Assembly: GCF_003111625.1 (NCBI RefSeq)
Contig: NZ_MZGS01000017.1
Span: forward strand, 62,001-126,000
Direction: 5' to 3'
DNA length: 64,000 bases
From: Methanobrevibacter thaueri
Lineage (GTDB): Archaea; Methanobacteriota; Methanobacteria; Methanobacteriales; Methanobacteriaceae
Numbering within the stretch: position 1 is the stretch's first letter; the number at the start of each line of letters is the position of its first letter. The position numbers and the translations under genes are program-made. Positions 25,863 through 34,475 of the stretch are shown piece after piece. The notes beneath the pieces are model-generated. The model was given only the letters and a program-made list of their open reading frames with translations, searched no databases and was not told where the DNA came from.

Positions 25863-26993
25863 ATGCAAAACAAATTCGCTTGGATAAGCACTCCTGATGA
25901 ATTATGGGATAACAAGAAAGAAATGATTACCACAGCACTGGAATCAGGAATTGACCATGTTCTCGACTTGGACGATTGTGAAAACATCAGAAAATTGGGC
26001 AATGTCAAAATAATTTCAAACAGTGAAGATGCAGACATATTTCTGGTTGGAATCAACGGTGAAGGAGATGGCTTTCTTGAATTGAGCGAGGATTTCACAG
26101 ACTCAGTGGACATCGCCAACGCAAGAAAAGCGAAAAGCGAAGGAAAAACAGTATGTGCATATGTTATAATCACTGATAAGGCCCATGAACAATTGGCAGT
26201 GAAGTTGGGTTCGATTGCGGATTATGTGATTCTTGTCGGAACAGACTGGACAATCATCCCACTTGAAAACATTATTGCAGACCTGCAGAAAGAGGATGTA
26301 AATATCATAGCTGCTGTGCGTGACGTTGACGGTGCACGCGTCGCATTGGAGACATTGGAACATGGAACTGACGGCGTTATCTTTGAGGCAAATGACTTCA
26401 ACAACATCAAAAAGATTGCACAGGAAGTCATAGAGGCATCACAAAGCAAATACGAATTGAAAATCGCAACCGTTACCAATGTTAAACCATTGGGATCAGG
26501 CGACAGGGTATGTGTCGACACAACAGACATGATGAAGCCCGGTGAAGGAATGCTGATCGGTTCATATTCAAAATCCATGTTTTTGGTACATTCAGAATCG
26601 CTTGAAAGCGAATATGTCGCATCACGTCCGTTCAGAGTAAATGCAGGACCTGTTCAGGCTTATGTCATGGTTCCGGGCAATAAAACAAGATACCTATCAG
26701 AATTGGTCGCTGGAGACGAGGTGTTGATTGTCAATACTAAAGGTGAAAGCAGAACAGCATATGTCGGAAGAAGCAAGATTGAAAGACGTCCTCTGATATT
26801 GATTGAGGCTGAATATGAGGGACAGACCATTCGCACATTGCTTCAAAATGCCGAAACAATCCGTATAGTGGATGAGAATGACGAACCATTGTCAGTGGCT
26901 GACGTGAAGGCAGGGGATAAGGTGAAAGTATACATCGAATCAAGCGCACGTCACTTCGGAATAGCCATTGATGAAACAATCATAGAGCAATAG
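25863..26993 (+). CDS. 3-dehydroquinate synthase type II
   Basis: This enzyme oxidatively deaminates and cyclises ADH to 3-dehydroquinate, the second step of the archaeal aromatic pathway. At 376 residues it has family segments KFAWISTPDELWDNKKEMIT at the start, VTNVKPLGSGDRVCVDTTDMM (about 201-221), EGMLIGSYSKSMFLVHSES (about 225-243) and RPFRVNAGPVQAYVMVPG. I choose ATG 25863, five bases after the GGTG of the stop-overlapping TAGGTG, rather than the TTG just before it. It forms an operon with the ADH synthase and, through a second TAGGTG junction, with thpR and the CCA-adding enzyme. Confidence 0.95.
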   Translation: MQNKFAWISTPDELWDNKKEMITTALESGIDHVLDLDDCENIRKLGNVKIISNSEDADIFLVGINGEGDGFLELSEDFTDSVDIANARKAKSEGKTVCAYVIITDKAHEQLAVKLGSIADYVILVGTDWTIIPLENIIADLQKEDVNIIAAVRDVDGARVALETLEHGTDGVIFEANDFNNIKKIAQEVIEASQSKYELKIATVTNVKPLGSGDRVCVDTTDMMKPGEGMLIGSYSKSMFLVHSESLESEYVASRPFRVNAGPVQAYVMVPGNKTRYLSELVAGDEVLIVNTKGESRTAYVGRSKIERRPLILIEAEYEGQTIRTLLQNAETIRIVDENDEPLSVADVKAGDKVKVYIESSARHFGIAIDETIIEQ

Positions 26994-27002
26994 GTGTTGA
27001 AA

Positions 27003-27560
27003 TTGACACAGGTTAGAGCATTTTTGGCAATTGATTTGGATGATGACTTAAAACCGAAAATCAACAAGGTAATCAAGGAATTCAAGCAGATTGACACCAG
27101 AATAAAGTATGTGGAATTGACCAATCTTCACTTGACATTAAAGTTCTTTGGTGATATAGACACAAATGGTTTGGAAGTTCTTGAAAAGGCAATTGCAAAT
27201 GTTCTAGATGACTTCAGACCATTCAAGATTAACATTAAAGGTTGCGGAGCATTTCCGAACAGCAATCATATAAAAGTGATTTGGGTTGGAATAGAGGATG
27301 ATGCAATCCTGAAGGACATGCATGACAGGCTTGATGAGGAGTTCAAAAGACTCGGATTTGACAAGGACAGGAAATTCTCAACCCATTTGACAATCGGAAG
27401 AATGAAATCCGCAAAGAATAAGGATAAAGTTAAAAAAGTTATTGAAGAATTTAAGGATATTGAAATTGGGGAAATGGAAGTGGACAGCATTCGTCTCAAG
27501 AAATCCACACTTACTCCTCAAGGACCGATATATGAGGATTTAACAATATTTGAATTGTGA
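27003..27560 (+). CDS. thpR: RNA 2',3'-cyclic phosphodiesterase (ThpR/LigT)
   Basis: A two-histidine phosphoesterase of about 185 residues that opens 2',3'-cyclic phosphates at RNA ends and can join 2'-5' halves in vitro. The two catalytic HxT motifs are HLTLKF (about residue 43) and HLTIGR (about 131). The frame begins at GTG 26994, but the GGTG there is the Shine-Dalgarno site of a TAGGTG junction, so TTG 27003 is the more likely start. The next gene is the CCA-adding enzyme, which fits a tRNA-processing pair. Confidence 0.88.
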   Translation: MTQVRAFLAIDLDDDLKPKINKVIKEFKQIDTRIKYVELTNLHLTLKFFGDIDTNGLEVLEKAIANVLDDFRPFKINIKGCGAFPNSNHIKVIWVGIEDDAILKDMHDRLDEEFKRLGFDKDRKFSTHLTIGRMKSAKNKDKVKKVIEEFKDIEIGEMEVDSIRLKKSTLTPQGPIYEDLTIFEL

Positions 27561-27564
27561 TTTT

Positions 27565-28917
27565 ATGGATTATAAAGCTATTTTAGAGGACATCAAACCT
27601 ACAGCAGAGGAAAAGCAGCATATTGATAAGGTATCATTGGACATAATGAACTTCCTTCAAAAAGCATGTGATGAAAAGGGAATTGATGCTAAGGTAGCTT
27701 TGGTCGGCTCAGTCGCCAAGAACACTGCCCTTAAGGGCAAATCAGACATTGACATTTTCATAGCCTTCCCATTGGATACCGAAAAGAAGTATCTCAAGAA
27801 AAAAGGTCTTGAACTGGCACACTTGTGCTGCGATGAATTCGGAGGTGATGCCGAGCATCATTTTGCCTCACACCCTTATGTGACCGCAGAAATTGGGGAC
27901 TGTGAGGTCGACATCGTGCCGTGCTATGCCATCGAGGACGGAAGCCAGCTCAAATCCGCAGTTGACAGGACAATTCTCCACACACGTTACGTAAAGGAGA
28001 ACCTGAAGGAGTCCCAGGAGGATGAGGTTCTTCTACTGAAACGTTTCATGGCAATGACAGGAACATACGGTTCCGAATTCAAGGTTGGAGGATTTGCAGG
28101 CTATCTGTGCGAATTGCTGATTATTAATTATGGCGATTTTGAAAGCACATTAAAGTCAGCCATCAACTGGAAATATGGCCACACCATCGATTTGGAAGGA
28201 TACGGCACTGCAGGCAACTTCAAGGATCCTCTGATAGTTATTGACCCGACAGACAAGAACCGCAATGTCGGTGCTGCATTAAGGCTTGACAAGATGGCGG
28301 AGTTCATTCAATCAGCACGAAATTACATATTCGGAGATAACAAGAAGGATTATTTTTACCCTCTCAAACGTGATTTGAACAAAGATGATATCCTAAACGA
28401 ATTTAAACAAAGGGGAAGTGACCTAATTGCATTCAGGTTCGACATTCCTGAAATGCCATTGGACACCCTTCACCCGCAACTTAGAAAAACCTGCGAAGCG
28501 CTTGAGAGAAAACTTAATAGCGAGGAATTCAATGTCTTCAAGGCCGATTACTGGAGCGATGAGGTTGAAAAATGTGTCATTCTGCTTGAAATGACCACAT
28601 CAAAGATCAATAGCGTAAAGGTCAATGTCGGGCCGAAGGTCTTTATCACACAGGCCTGCGAGAACTTTGCCGCAAAATACGGCCGTCAGAACTGTTATGT
28701 CCAGGGAGATTTCCTGGTGCACACACAGGAGAGGGAATTCAACGATGCACGTGACTTGATATCTCATATCTTTACAAAGGAACACATAGGTCTGATTAAG
28801 GTGGGAAAGAACCTCAAGAACATTATCATAAACACATTCGAATTCATTGACATTGAGGAAGTGGATGAAGAATTCCTGGACGATTTCCTGAATCCCGGCC
28901 AATATATTGTAAGATGA
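27565..28917 (+). CDS. cca: CCA-adding tRNA nucleotidyltransferase (archaeal class I)
   Basis: This enzyme adds or repairs the CCA end of tRNA. It is 450 residues long, the usual archaeal length. The nucleotidyltransferase site is LVGSVAKNTALKGKSDIDIF (D61, D63), with the third carboxylate in CEVDIVPCYAIEDG (about 111). The family segment SVDRTILHTRYV-like (AVDRTILHTRYVKENL, about 132-147) follows. I start at ATG 27565, after a GTGA that includes the thpR stop; a TTG at 27550 is possible. Confidence 0.95.
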   Translation: MDYKAILEDIKPTAEEKQHIDKVSLDIMNFLQKACDEKGIDAKVALVGSVAKNTALKGKSDIDIFIAFPLDTEKKYLKKKGLELAHLCCDEFGGDAEHHFASHPYVTAEIGDCEVDIVPCYAIEDGSQLKSAVDRTILHTRYVKENLKESQEDEVLLLKRFMAMTGTYGSEFKVGGFAGYLCELLIINYGDFESTLKSAINWKYGHTIDLEGYGTAGNFKDPLIVIDPTDKNRNVGAALRLDKMAEFIQSARNYIFGDNKKDYFYPLKRDLNKDDILNEFKQRGSDLIAFRFDIPEMPLDTLHPQLRKTCEALERKLNSEEFNVFKADYWSDEVEKCVILLEMTTSKINSVKVNVGPKVFITQACENFAAKYGRQNCYVQGDFLVHTQEREFNDARDLISHIFTKEHIGLIKVGKNLKNIIINTFEFIDIEEVDEEFLDDFLNPGQYIVR

Positions 28918-28939
28918 AATTTTTTCTAAACGTGATAAC

Positions 28940-29281
28940 ATGAGCGATAAAACCCTGTACGATTTTGAAAACGAAAATATGGATGACTATGAACTCATAG
29001 AAAGGAAGGCATTCAGAAAAGCCGTAGAGCTCAACGACAAGCTGATAGATGCCAAGACAATTCTTGAGGAAATCACATATGATTGGGATGAGTACATCAA
29101 GTTTCTAGAGGATGAAAGGATTTCAAAATACTGTGAGTTCAAGTGTCAGGAGACTATAGACTTTGATGAGGAGCTATTGAATGCAATAGCCCAGACACTT
29201 AAACAGTCTTTAAATAATACCAATAAAGCCATTGCATATAATTCAAAAAAAATTAAAATTAATCGTGTTATTGATGGATAA
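28940..29281 (+). CDS. Small acidic protein of unknown function
   Basis: A 113-residue protein with no family I recognise. It is mainly helical and acidic in the first two-thirds, with a basic end (NSKKIKINRVIDG). Two cysteines occur in KYCEFKCQETID. It lies 22 bases after cca, so it may be read with it. No signal or membrane segment. Confidence 0.6.
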   Translation: MSDKTLYDFENENMDDYELIERKAFRKAVELNDKLIDAKTILEEITYDWDEYIKFLEDERISKYCEFKCQETIDFDEELLNAIAQTLKQSLNNTNKAIAYNSKKIKINRVIDG

Positions 29282-29325
29282 TTTTATAGAAAATTTTATT
29301 ATATTCAAAATGTAAAATATAAATT

Positions 29326-29877
29326 ATGTCAGAGATTAAAAAACTCACTGCCGATGTCGATGCCGAGGAATATTATAAAAACTATGTTGATTTTGAAAAG
29401 TTCTCCAAGCTCTGCATCGAAGAACAGGAAATGTTGGGATACAACTGGAGCTATCCTCCATTCGATTTTGATGTAGATGAGTTATGGCATTCTTTCAATA
29501 AATTAAAGATTATTGCTTTTAAAATAGATTTTTCCAAGGAAGAACTGGAACATACCTTTGAAGAGCGAGAACTGGAATTCGTTTTGAAAAGGTTTGAACG
29601 CATCAAAGGCAGATTGATGAATGACATATACATGCTGGAAAATGAGGATTCCCAGGGATTGTTTTTAGGAAAGTGCAACATGTGCATGAGATGCACACGG
29701 GAATTCGGCCTGCCGTGCAAGATGCCGGTGAAAATGAGATATCCGCTTGAAGCTCTCGGTGCGGATGTGGACAGGACCGTTGAAGACATTTTCGGTTATA
29801 AAATACTTTACGCTCATGATGGTAAACTGCCTGAATATCTTATATTCGTAGGCGGTCTGCTTTATGATAAAAAATAG
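29326..29877 (+). CDS. DUF2284 metal-binding protein
   Basis: A 183-residue protein with the DUF2284 cysteine pattern CNMCMRCTREFGLPCKMP (about 118-135), CxxCxxC followed by a fourth cysteine, likely to hold an iron-sulfur cluster or metal. The following MRYPLEALGADVDRTV segment is also a family mark. The role of the family is unknown. It is joined to the F420-NADP reductase gene through a TAGGTGG junction, which suggests a redox role connected to F420. Confidence 0.82.
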   Translation: MSEIKKLTADVDAEEYYKNYVDFEKFSKLCIEEQEMLGYNWSYPPFDFDVDELWHSFNKLKIIAFKIDFSKEELEHTFEERELEFVLKRFERIKGRLMNDIYMLENEDSQGLFLGKCNMCMRCTREFGLPCKMPVKMRYPLEALGADVDRTVEDIFGYKILYAHDGKLPEYLIFVGGLLYDKK

Positions 29878-29886
29878 GTGGTAAAA

Positions 29887-30573
29887 ATGAAAGTCAGTGT
29901 AATAGGTGGAACCGGACCTCAAGGATTAGGTATAGCCGAAAGATTGGCAATTGCAGGTGTTGAAGTAATTGTCGGATCTAGAAAAGAAGAAAAAGCTTTA
30001 GACGTAGTCGCAAAGGCAAAAGAAGACCTTGCAGACTATGACTTGAACATGGTTGGAATGGCAAACGAAGATGCTGCAAAAGAAGGTGACGTATTAATCC
30101 TCACAGTACCTTTAGCTGCTCAAAAACCAACTGTAGAAGGAATCAAGGAATTCTGTAAAGACAAAATCGTCATGGATGCAACCGTACCATTAGAAACAGC
30201 AATCGGCGGAAAACCATTCAGATTTGTTGACCTCATGGAAGGATCAGCAGCTGAAAGAACTGCAAAAATACTAGAAGGAACCGGTGCAAAAGTAATCTGT
30301 GCATTCTGTAACATTTCAAACTCTCACCTAGCAAACATCCCAGAAGAAATCGACTGTGACTGTTTGATTGCAGGTGATGACGCAGAAGCAAAAGCTACTG
30401 CAGCCGAAATCATTGACAAAATCCCAGGTATCAAAACCATCGATACAGGTATATTGGAAAAAGCAAGAATCATTGAAAAAATCACACCATTATTGATTGG
30501 ATTGAACATCAAGTACAAATCCCACTATGGCGGATTAAGAATCACTGGTATTCCTGCTTTGGACAAAGACTAA
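29887..30573 (+). CDS. F420-dependent NADP reductase
   Basis: This enzyme moves hydride between reduced F420 and NADP, supplying NADPH for synthesis. Its 228 residues have VSVIGGTGPQGLG (about 3-15) for dinucleotide binding, IVGSRKEEKA (about 30-39) with the arginine that favours NADP over NAD, and the FCNISNSHLANIPEEIDCDCLIAGDD region typical of Fno. The frame opens at GTG 29878, but the GGTGG there is the Shine-Dalgarno site; the start is ATG 29887. Confidence 0.95.
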   Translation: MKVSVIGGTGPQGLGIAERLAIAGVEVIVGSRKEEKALDVVAKAKEDLADYDLNMVGMANEDAAKEGDVLILTVPLAAQKPTVEGIKEFCKDKIVMDATVPLETAIGGKPFRFVDLMEGSAAERTAKILEGTGAKVICAFCNISNSHLANIPEEIDCDCLIAGDDAEAKATAAEIIDKIPGIKTIDTGILEKARIIEKITPLLIGLNIKYKSHYGGLRITGIPALDKD

Positions 30574-30583
30574 CTTGATTGAC

Positions 30584-31060
30584 ATGGATTCATTTGAGGC
30601 ATTAATCGGAAAGAGCATTAATGAAGTAACCTTAAATGAATCACCAAATTTTTTTTTAGCGCCGCTTAAATACTCCCTTAAGCGTTGCGGCAGACGATAT
30701 CCCGCTACAAAATATAGGCTGGTAGATATTGATTATTTTGATTTAATCTCCTTTTCTGAACTGTTCAAGCGTGAGGCAATAATGATTATCTGGTATGATG
30801 ACGAGGATATCATAACGGATTTGGAAATCTATTATCTCAGCAATGACTTTGATATACTTTTTAAGGACTATTACTTCATCAAGAAGGCCATTGACAATGG
30901 CGAGGCCCATAACCTGACGGAAGGGGACACGACTTATCTTGGCGCTGCACGGATTAATGAGAAGGTGCCTCAACCAAACAGCGACAGGCTGGCAAACAAA
31001 CGTGAATTTGTTTTGAAAAAGAAGTATCTTCAGAAGATAATTAATGAAATGGGCTATTGA
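30584..31060 (+). CDS. Hypothetical protein downstream of F420-NADP reductase
   Basis: A 158-residue protein with no family I recognise. It is compact alpha/beta with many tyrosine and aspartate residues (DLEIYYLSNDFDILFKDYY, about 84-102) and a basic C-terminus. It starts ten bases after the reductase stop, at ATG 30584 or TTG 30575. Its end lies two bases before the stop of the convergent regulator gene. Confidence 0.6.
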   Translation: MDSFEALIGKSINEVTLNESPNFFLAPLKYSLKRCGRRYPATKYRLVDIDYFDLISFSELFKREAIMIIWYDDEDIITDLEIYYLSNDFDILFKDYYFIKKAIDNGEAHNLTEGDTTYLGAARINEKVPQPNSDRLANKREFVLKKKYLQKIINEMGY

Positions 31061-31062
31061 TT

Positions 31063-31353
31063 TCAATTTTTTAATTTCTCTTCATGTGTTTTAATGTAAT
31101 CTAAAACCTTTTCTCCCTCTTCGGTAAGTGAATACAGTCTTCCTTTGCGGAGATCCGGTGTGGCACAATAAATCAAATCAATTTTTCTTAATTGGGACAA
31201 TAGATTACTGATGTGGTTGGTCTTGACGTTAATTGCTTTCCCAATCTCTTTTGGAGTATGATATTCGTTATCCAAAAAGAGGATTATGTTTTTCCTATGC
31301 TCTGATGCCAGAACATAAGCGATTTTTTCTAATTGTACATCATCATTTGGCAT
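31063..31353 (-). CDS. Small winged-helix regulator (ArsR/MarR-like)
   Basis: A 96-residue winged-helix protein: IAYVLASEHRKNIILFLDNE (about 7-26), HTH around TPKEIGKAINVKTNHISNLL (about 29-48), and wing LRKGRLYSLTEEGEKVLDYI (about 70-89). The C-terminus is lysine-rich. It resembles the regulator at 2.6-2.9 kb in layout. It diverges from a TIGR04076 gene, and a 7-bp inverted repeat lies between the two starts, a possible autoregulatory site. Confidence 0.78.
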   Translation of the reverse strand: MPNDDVQLEKIAYVLASEHRKNIILFLDNEYHTPKEIGKAINVKTNHISNLLSQLRKIDLIYCATPDLRKGRLYSLTEEGEKVLDYIKTHEEKLKN

Positions 31354-31392
31354 TATAGATATTTTAGTTTAACTTAAAAGGCATTGATATAT

Positions 31393-31420
31393 ATAATGTT
31401 GTACCTATATATTACATTAT
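31393..31420. promoter_or_regulatory. Inverted repeat between regulator and TIGR04076 gene
   Basis: ATAATGT (31393-31399) and ACATTAT (31414-31420) are exact inverted copies with a 14-base spacer, 40 bases upstream of the regulator start and 64 bases upstream of the plus-strand gene. This is the usual place for an archaeal repressor site. Confidence 0.35.
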
Positions 31421-31483
31421 TAGCAAATTTATTACACATCTTTTTCTATTAATGTTATTAATCATTAAAACAAACAGTTAATC

Positions 31484-31813
31484 ATGAAAAAAGTAAAAAT
31501 CACCATATTGAAAACAACCCTTCAGGAAGACCTGGCAAAGGAGTACGGAGTTGACGGCCTCACAACATGTCCTCTTATGAAAGAGGGAGAGGTGTATTAT
31601 GCCGATTATGCAAGGCCTGAAGGATTTTGCGATGAGGCCTGGAAGGCAATATATCAGTATGTATTCGCATTGGCCCATGGAGCCAGTGAAATCTGGTATT
31701 ATTCCGACTGGATTAAGACTCCCGGCGTTGCAATCGTTTCCTGCAACGATGGGTTGAGGCCGGTGATAATGAAATTAGAAGCGACTGAAATCGAAGCCCT
31801 TCCGGAGGAGTGA
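31484..31813 (+). CDS. TIGR04076 family protein
   Basis: A 109-residue protein of the TIGR04076 family of anaerobes, with the marks VKITILKTTLQEDLAKEYG near the start, CPLMKEGEVYY (about 31-41), PEGFCDEAWKAIYQYVFALAHGA (about 46-68) and CNDGLRPVIMKLE near the end. The three cysteines near these marks are family features. Function is unknown. The following zinc-ribbon gene starts right after the stop, so they form a pair. Confidence 0.82.
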   Translation: MKKVKITILKTTLQEDLAKEYGVDGLTTCPLMKEGEVYYADYARPEGFCDEAWKAIYQYVFALAHGASEIWYYSDWIKTPGVAIVSCNDGLRPVIMKLEATEIEALPEE

Positions 31814-31815
31814 TC

Positions 31816-32436
31816 ATGCCAACCTGTCCCAATTGCGGCAGCTACATCCCCTTGGGAAATCATTCATGCAGCTGCGGAACCACAATCAGATATGACGATG
31901 ATGATGAGGACTACGAGGAACAGTCAAGACGTGCAAGTCACGCTGAAGCTTTAATTTGGCTGAAAAAACAGGCAGAAGCCAAAAGAAGAAGCGAAAACCC
32001 TTATGACAATGACCTTTTAAATGAGCTTCATCATGAAGGCGCTCCGTCGAAGATGCTTGACAAAATGAGTGAGGGACTATGGCTTTTGAACAACAACTAC
32101 GGCCTTGAATGGGATGATTATGAATTTCTGGACCCTCTCCTAATTTTCATTCTCAAGAAGCATCATGATTACTTTGACGTGAAAATAAGGGCGAAATATA
32201 ATGTAGAAAGCGTATACAATGAGGTTGTTCTGCTTGAGGACACGATCATTCCTGATTTTACAAGACTCTACTCAAATGACCAGTTCAAAAAAATAGTTAG
32301 GGAAATGGAAGAGAAGACTGATTCCAAGTTCCATTTCTGCAGGGTGGTTATCATAGGTTATGAGTTCATGGTTTCCGCCGTTTTCGACGATAGGGGATAC
32401 ATTGTCGATTTTGAAAACATGCGGCTAGTCGAATAG
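31816..32436 (+). CDS. Zinc-ribbon protein, function unknown
   Basis: A 206-residue protein. Residues 4-22 form a short zinc ribbon with CPNC and CSCG. An acidic linker (DDDDEDYEE) follows, then a helical domain without recognised family. The frame opens at GTG 31810, but GGAG at 31806-31809 fits ATG 31816 better. It converges with the acetyltransferase-like gene, overlapping by 12 bases. Confidence 0.65.
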   Translation: MPTCPNCGSYIPLGNHSCSCGTTIRYDDDDEDYEEQSRRASHAEALIWLKKQAEAKRRSENPYDNDLLNELHHEGAPSKMLDKMSEGLWLLNNNYGLEWDDYEFLDPLLIFILKKHHDYFDVKIRAKYNVESVYNEVVLLEDTIIPDFTRLYSNDQFKKIVREMEEKTDSKFHFCRVVIIGYEFMVSAVFDDRGYIVDFENMRLVE

Positions 32437-33057
32437 TTCGCCGTCAAACTCTTTTTGCGCATTTTCAAAGAAGTATCCAAGTTCACGCCCGTTCACGAAT
32501 ATGTGTGAAACGGTGATTGAAACGCTCATTTCGTATTTTTCATTCACTTTTCCCCATGTTATCAGGGGCTGGATTGCGTTTCCGTAGACCACGCAGTTGG
32601 TGAGTGTGTCGAAATCGATCCATGGTATGCAGGATAGGTTTACGATGTTTGTCCTGTCCCTGTCCTCCATTTCAATGAAAAAGCCTTCCTTTTCACCGCA
32701 TAGAATATCGGCAGACAACTCCTTCACATAGTCATGCCATTGGATGATGTCATCAAATTCCTGAGGTGTTTTAACTCGCATTTCACGATATATATCATTG
32801 TCCTCATCCATTATCGGACTTACACCTTCAAGCTCTTCATATTCGATGACCTTGCCGTCAATTATTCTTCTTCTGAGTTCGGGAACGCTGTTTGTGGCGT
32901 TCAAAAGGCAGCCCAGGCTCATTATGAAAAATGATTTTTCATTTTCATGACACCAGTTCCATAGCTTTTCCACATTTATTCTTGCGGATATTGCGTATCT
33001 GGTTGAAAGGAAGTTTATAAACGGATTTTCTTCTAAATTAAATTCAATTTCTCTCAT
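32425..33057 (-). CDS. Chloramphenicol acetyltransferase-like protein
   Basis: A 210-residue protein of the CAT/dihydrolipoamide acyltransferase fold. The N-terminal RYAISARINVEKLWNWCHE and the IPWIDFDTLTN segment (about 144-154) are typical. The C-terminal active-site region reads VSHIFVNGRELGYFFENAQ: the catalytic histidine is present, but the usual HxxxDG has Asn in place of Asp. Related type A-like proteins in anaerobes act on unknown small molecules, and drug resistance should not be assumed. It diverges from the CoA-disulfide-reductase-like gene. Confidence 0.82.
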   Translation of the reverse strand: MREIEFNLEENPFINFLSTRYAISARINVEKLWNWCHENEKSFFIMSLGCLLNATNSVPELRRRIIDGKVIEYEELEGVSPIMDEDNDIYREMRVKTPQEFDDIIQWHDYVKELSADILCGEKEGFFIEMEDRDRTNIVNLSCIPWIDFDTLTNCVVYGNAIQPLITWGKVNEKYEMSVSITVSHIFVNGRELGYFFENAQKEFDGELFD

Positions 33058-33131
33058 TGGATAACCTTAATCTTTTTATATTATTTATAATTATATATAA
33101 TATTGTATAAATCTTATATGGTTTTGTTAAA

Positions 33132-34463
33132 ATGAAAGTAGTAATTGTAGGTGGAGGAGCTGGAGGAATATCCACAGCTTCCAATATACGTAAATTAGAT
33201 AAAGAGATTGAGATAACAGTTCTCACAAGAGACAACAAGGTGGCATACTCTCCATGTGCCATTCCTTATGTACTGTCCGGAAAGATAGAATCTTTCGACG
33301 ACATCATCATGAGGACTCCTGAAGACTACAAGGAAAAGGACATTGACGTTATCACAGAAGTAGAAGTAACCGAGGTTGACTCAGACAAAAAGACAGTCAC
33401 CTATGAGAAAAACGGCAAGAAAACAGTCATGGATTACGATAAACTGGTTTTAGCAACTGGTGGAAATCCGTTTGTGCCTCCTATGCAGGGAGTGGAACTG
33501 GATGGAGTTTTCAGAATCCGCAACATCGACGACGGTATGAGGGTACAGGAAGCTATGAAGGATGCAAAAAGTGCCATCGTAACCGGTGCGGGATTGATAG
33601 GTATTGAAATTGCCTATGCACTCAAGCAGCAAGGCTTGGATGTAATCCTAAGTGAAATGTTGCCTCAAATCGTTCCAAGATCACTTGACAAGGACATGTC
33701 AGACATATTGGTGAAATATCTTGAGATGGAAGGAATCCAAGTCGTTTTAGGAAAACCTATCACCAAGCTGATTGGTGAGACTAAAGTAGAAAAGGCATGC
33801 TTCGGCGATGAGGAAATCTATGACGCAGACATGGTAATCATGGCAACAGGTGTAAGGGCCGAGTTGGACCTTGCAAGAATGGCAGGATGTGAAATCGGAA
33901 GATGGGCAATTCTTGTAAATGACAGGATGGAAACCTCAGTTGAAGACGTTTACGCAGTCGGGGACTGTGTTGAATCCAAGGATTTGATTTTAGGTTCAAA
34001 CACCATTTCACAATTGGGTACCACTGCAGTTCGCGAATCAAAAACATTGGCCCGTACAATATGCGGCAAGAAATCCAAATTCAATCCGGTATTGAACTCA
34101 ATGGTGTCAAAAGTCGGTAAATTGGAATTCGGTGCAGTTGGATACACAACAAGTTTCGCTCAACAAAACCGTATCAGGCCTGTAGTTCAAAAGGTACAAG
34201 CACTTACAAGAGCACGTTACTATCCAAATGCAAAACCAATGGATATTAAGGTTATATGTGATGGAAACGGAACCATTATAGGCTGTCAAATCATAGCAGA
34301 GGAAAGAGTAGCAGAAAGAATCGATACAATGACATTGGCAATTACAGAAGGTTTGACCTGCTTTGATTTGAGCAATATGGAATTTGCCTACGCACCGCCT
34401 GTATCAATGGTTACAGACCCATTAATCTTAGCAGTTGAAGAAGTAAGCAAAAAATTTAATTAA
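33132..34463 (+). CDS. FAD-dependent CoA-disulfide reductase / NADH oxidase-like enzyme
   Basis: A 443-residue pyridine-nucleotide disulfide oxidoreductase. The FAD site is VIVGGGAGG (about 4-12), and the single redox cysteine typical of this class is C42 in SPCAIPYVLSG. The NAD(P) site is AIVTGAGLIGIEIAYAL (about 147-163), and DVYAVGDC (about 275-282) is the second FAD motif. Single-cysteine enzymes of this kind reduce CoA disulfide, polysulfide or oxygen. The gene is followed after 12 bases by an Mrp-type iron-sulfur carrier. Substrate cannot be decided here. Confidence 0.9.
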   Translation: MKVVIVGGGAGGISTASNIRKLDKEIEITVLTRDNKVAYSPCAIPYVLSGKIESFDDIIMRTPEDYKEKDIDVITEVEVTEVDSDKKTVTYEKNGKKTVMDYDKLVLATGGNPFVPPMQGVELDGVFRIRNIDDGMRVQEAMKDAKSAIVTGAGLIGIEIAYALKQQGLDVILSEMLPQIVPRSLDKDMSDILVKYLEMEGIQVVLGKPITKLIGETKVEKACFGDEEIYDADMVIMATGVRAELDLARMAGCEIGRWAILVNDRMETSVEDVYAVGDCVESKDLILGSNTISQLGTTAVRESKTLARTICGKKSKFNPVLNSMVSKVGKLEFGAVGYTTSFAQQNRIRPVVQKVQALTRARYYPNAKPMDIKVICDGNGTIIGCQIIAEERVAERIDTMTLAITEGLTCFDLSNMEFAYAPPVSMVTDPLILAVEEVSKKFN

Positions 34464-34475
34464 GGAGGAGATTTA

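Noticed and set aside
32425-33057. Chloramphenicol resistance gene
   Set aside because: The fold matches, but the active-site motif is changed and there is no resistance context; CAT-like proteins of unknown substrate are common in anaerobes.
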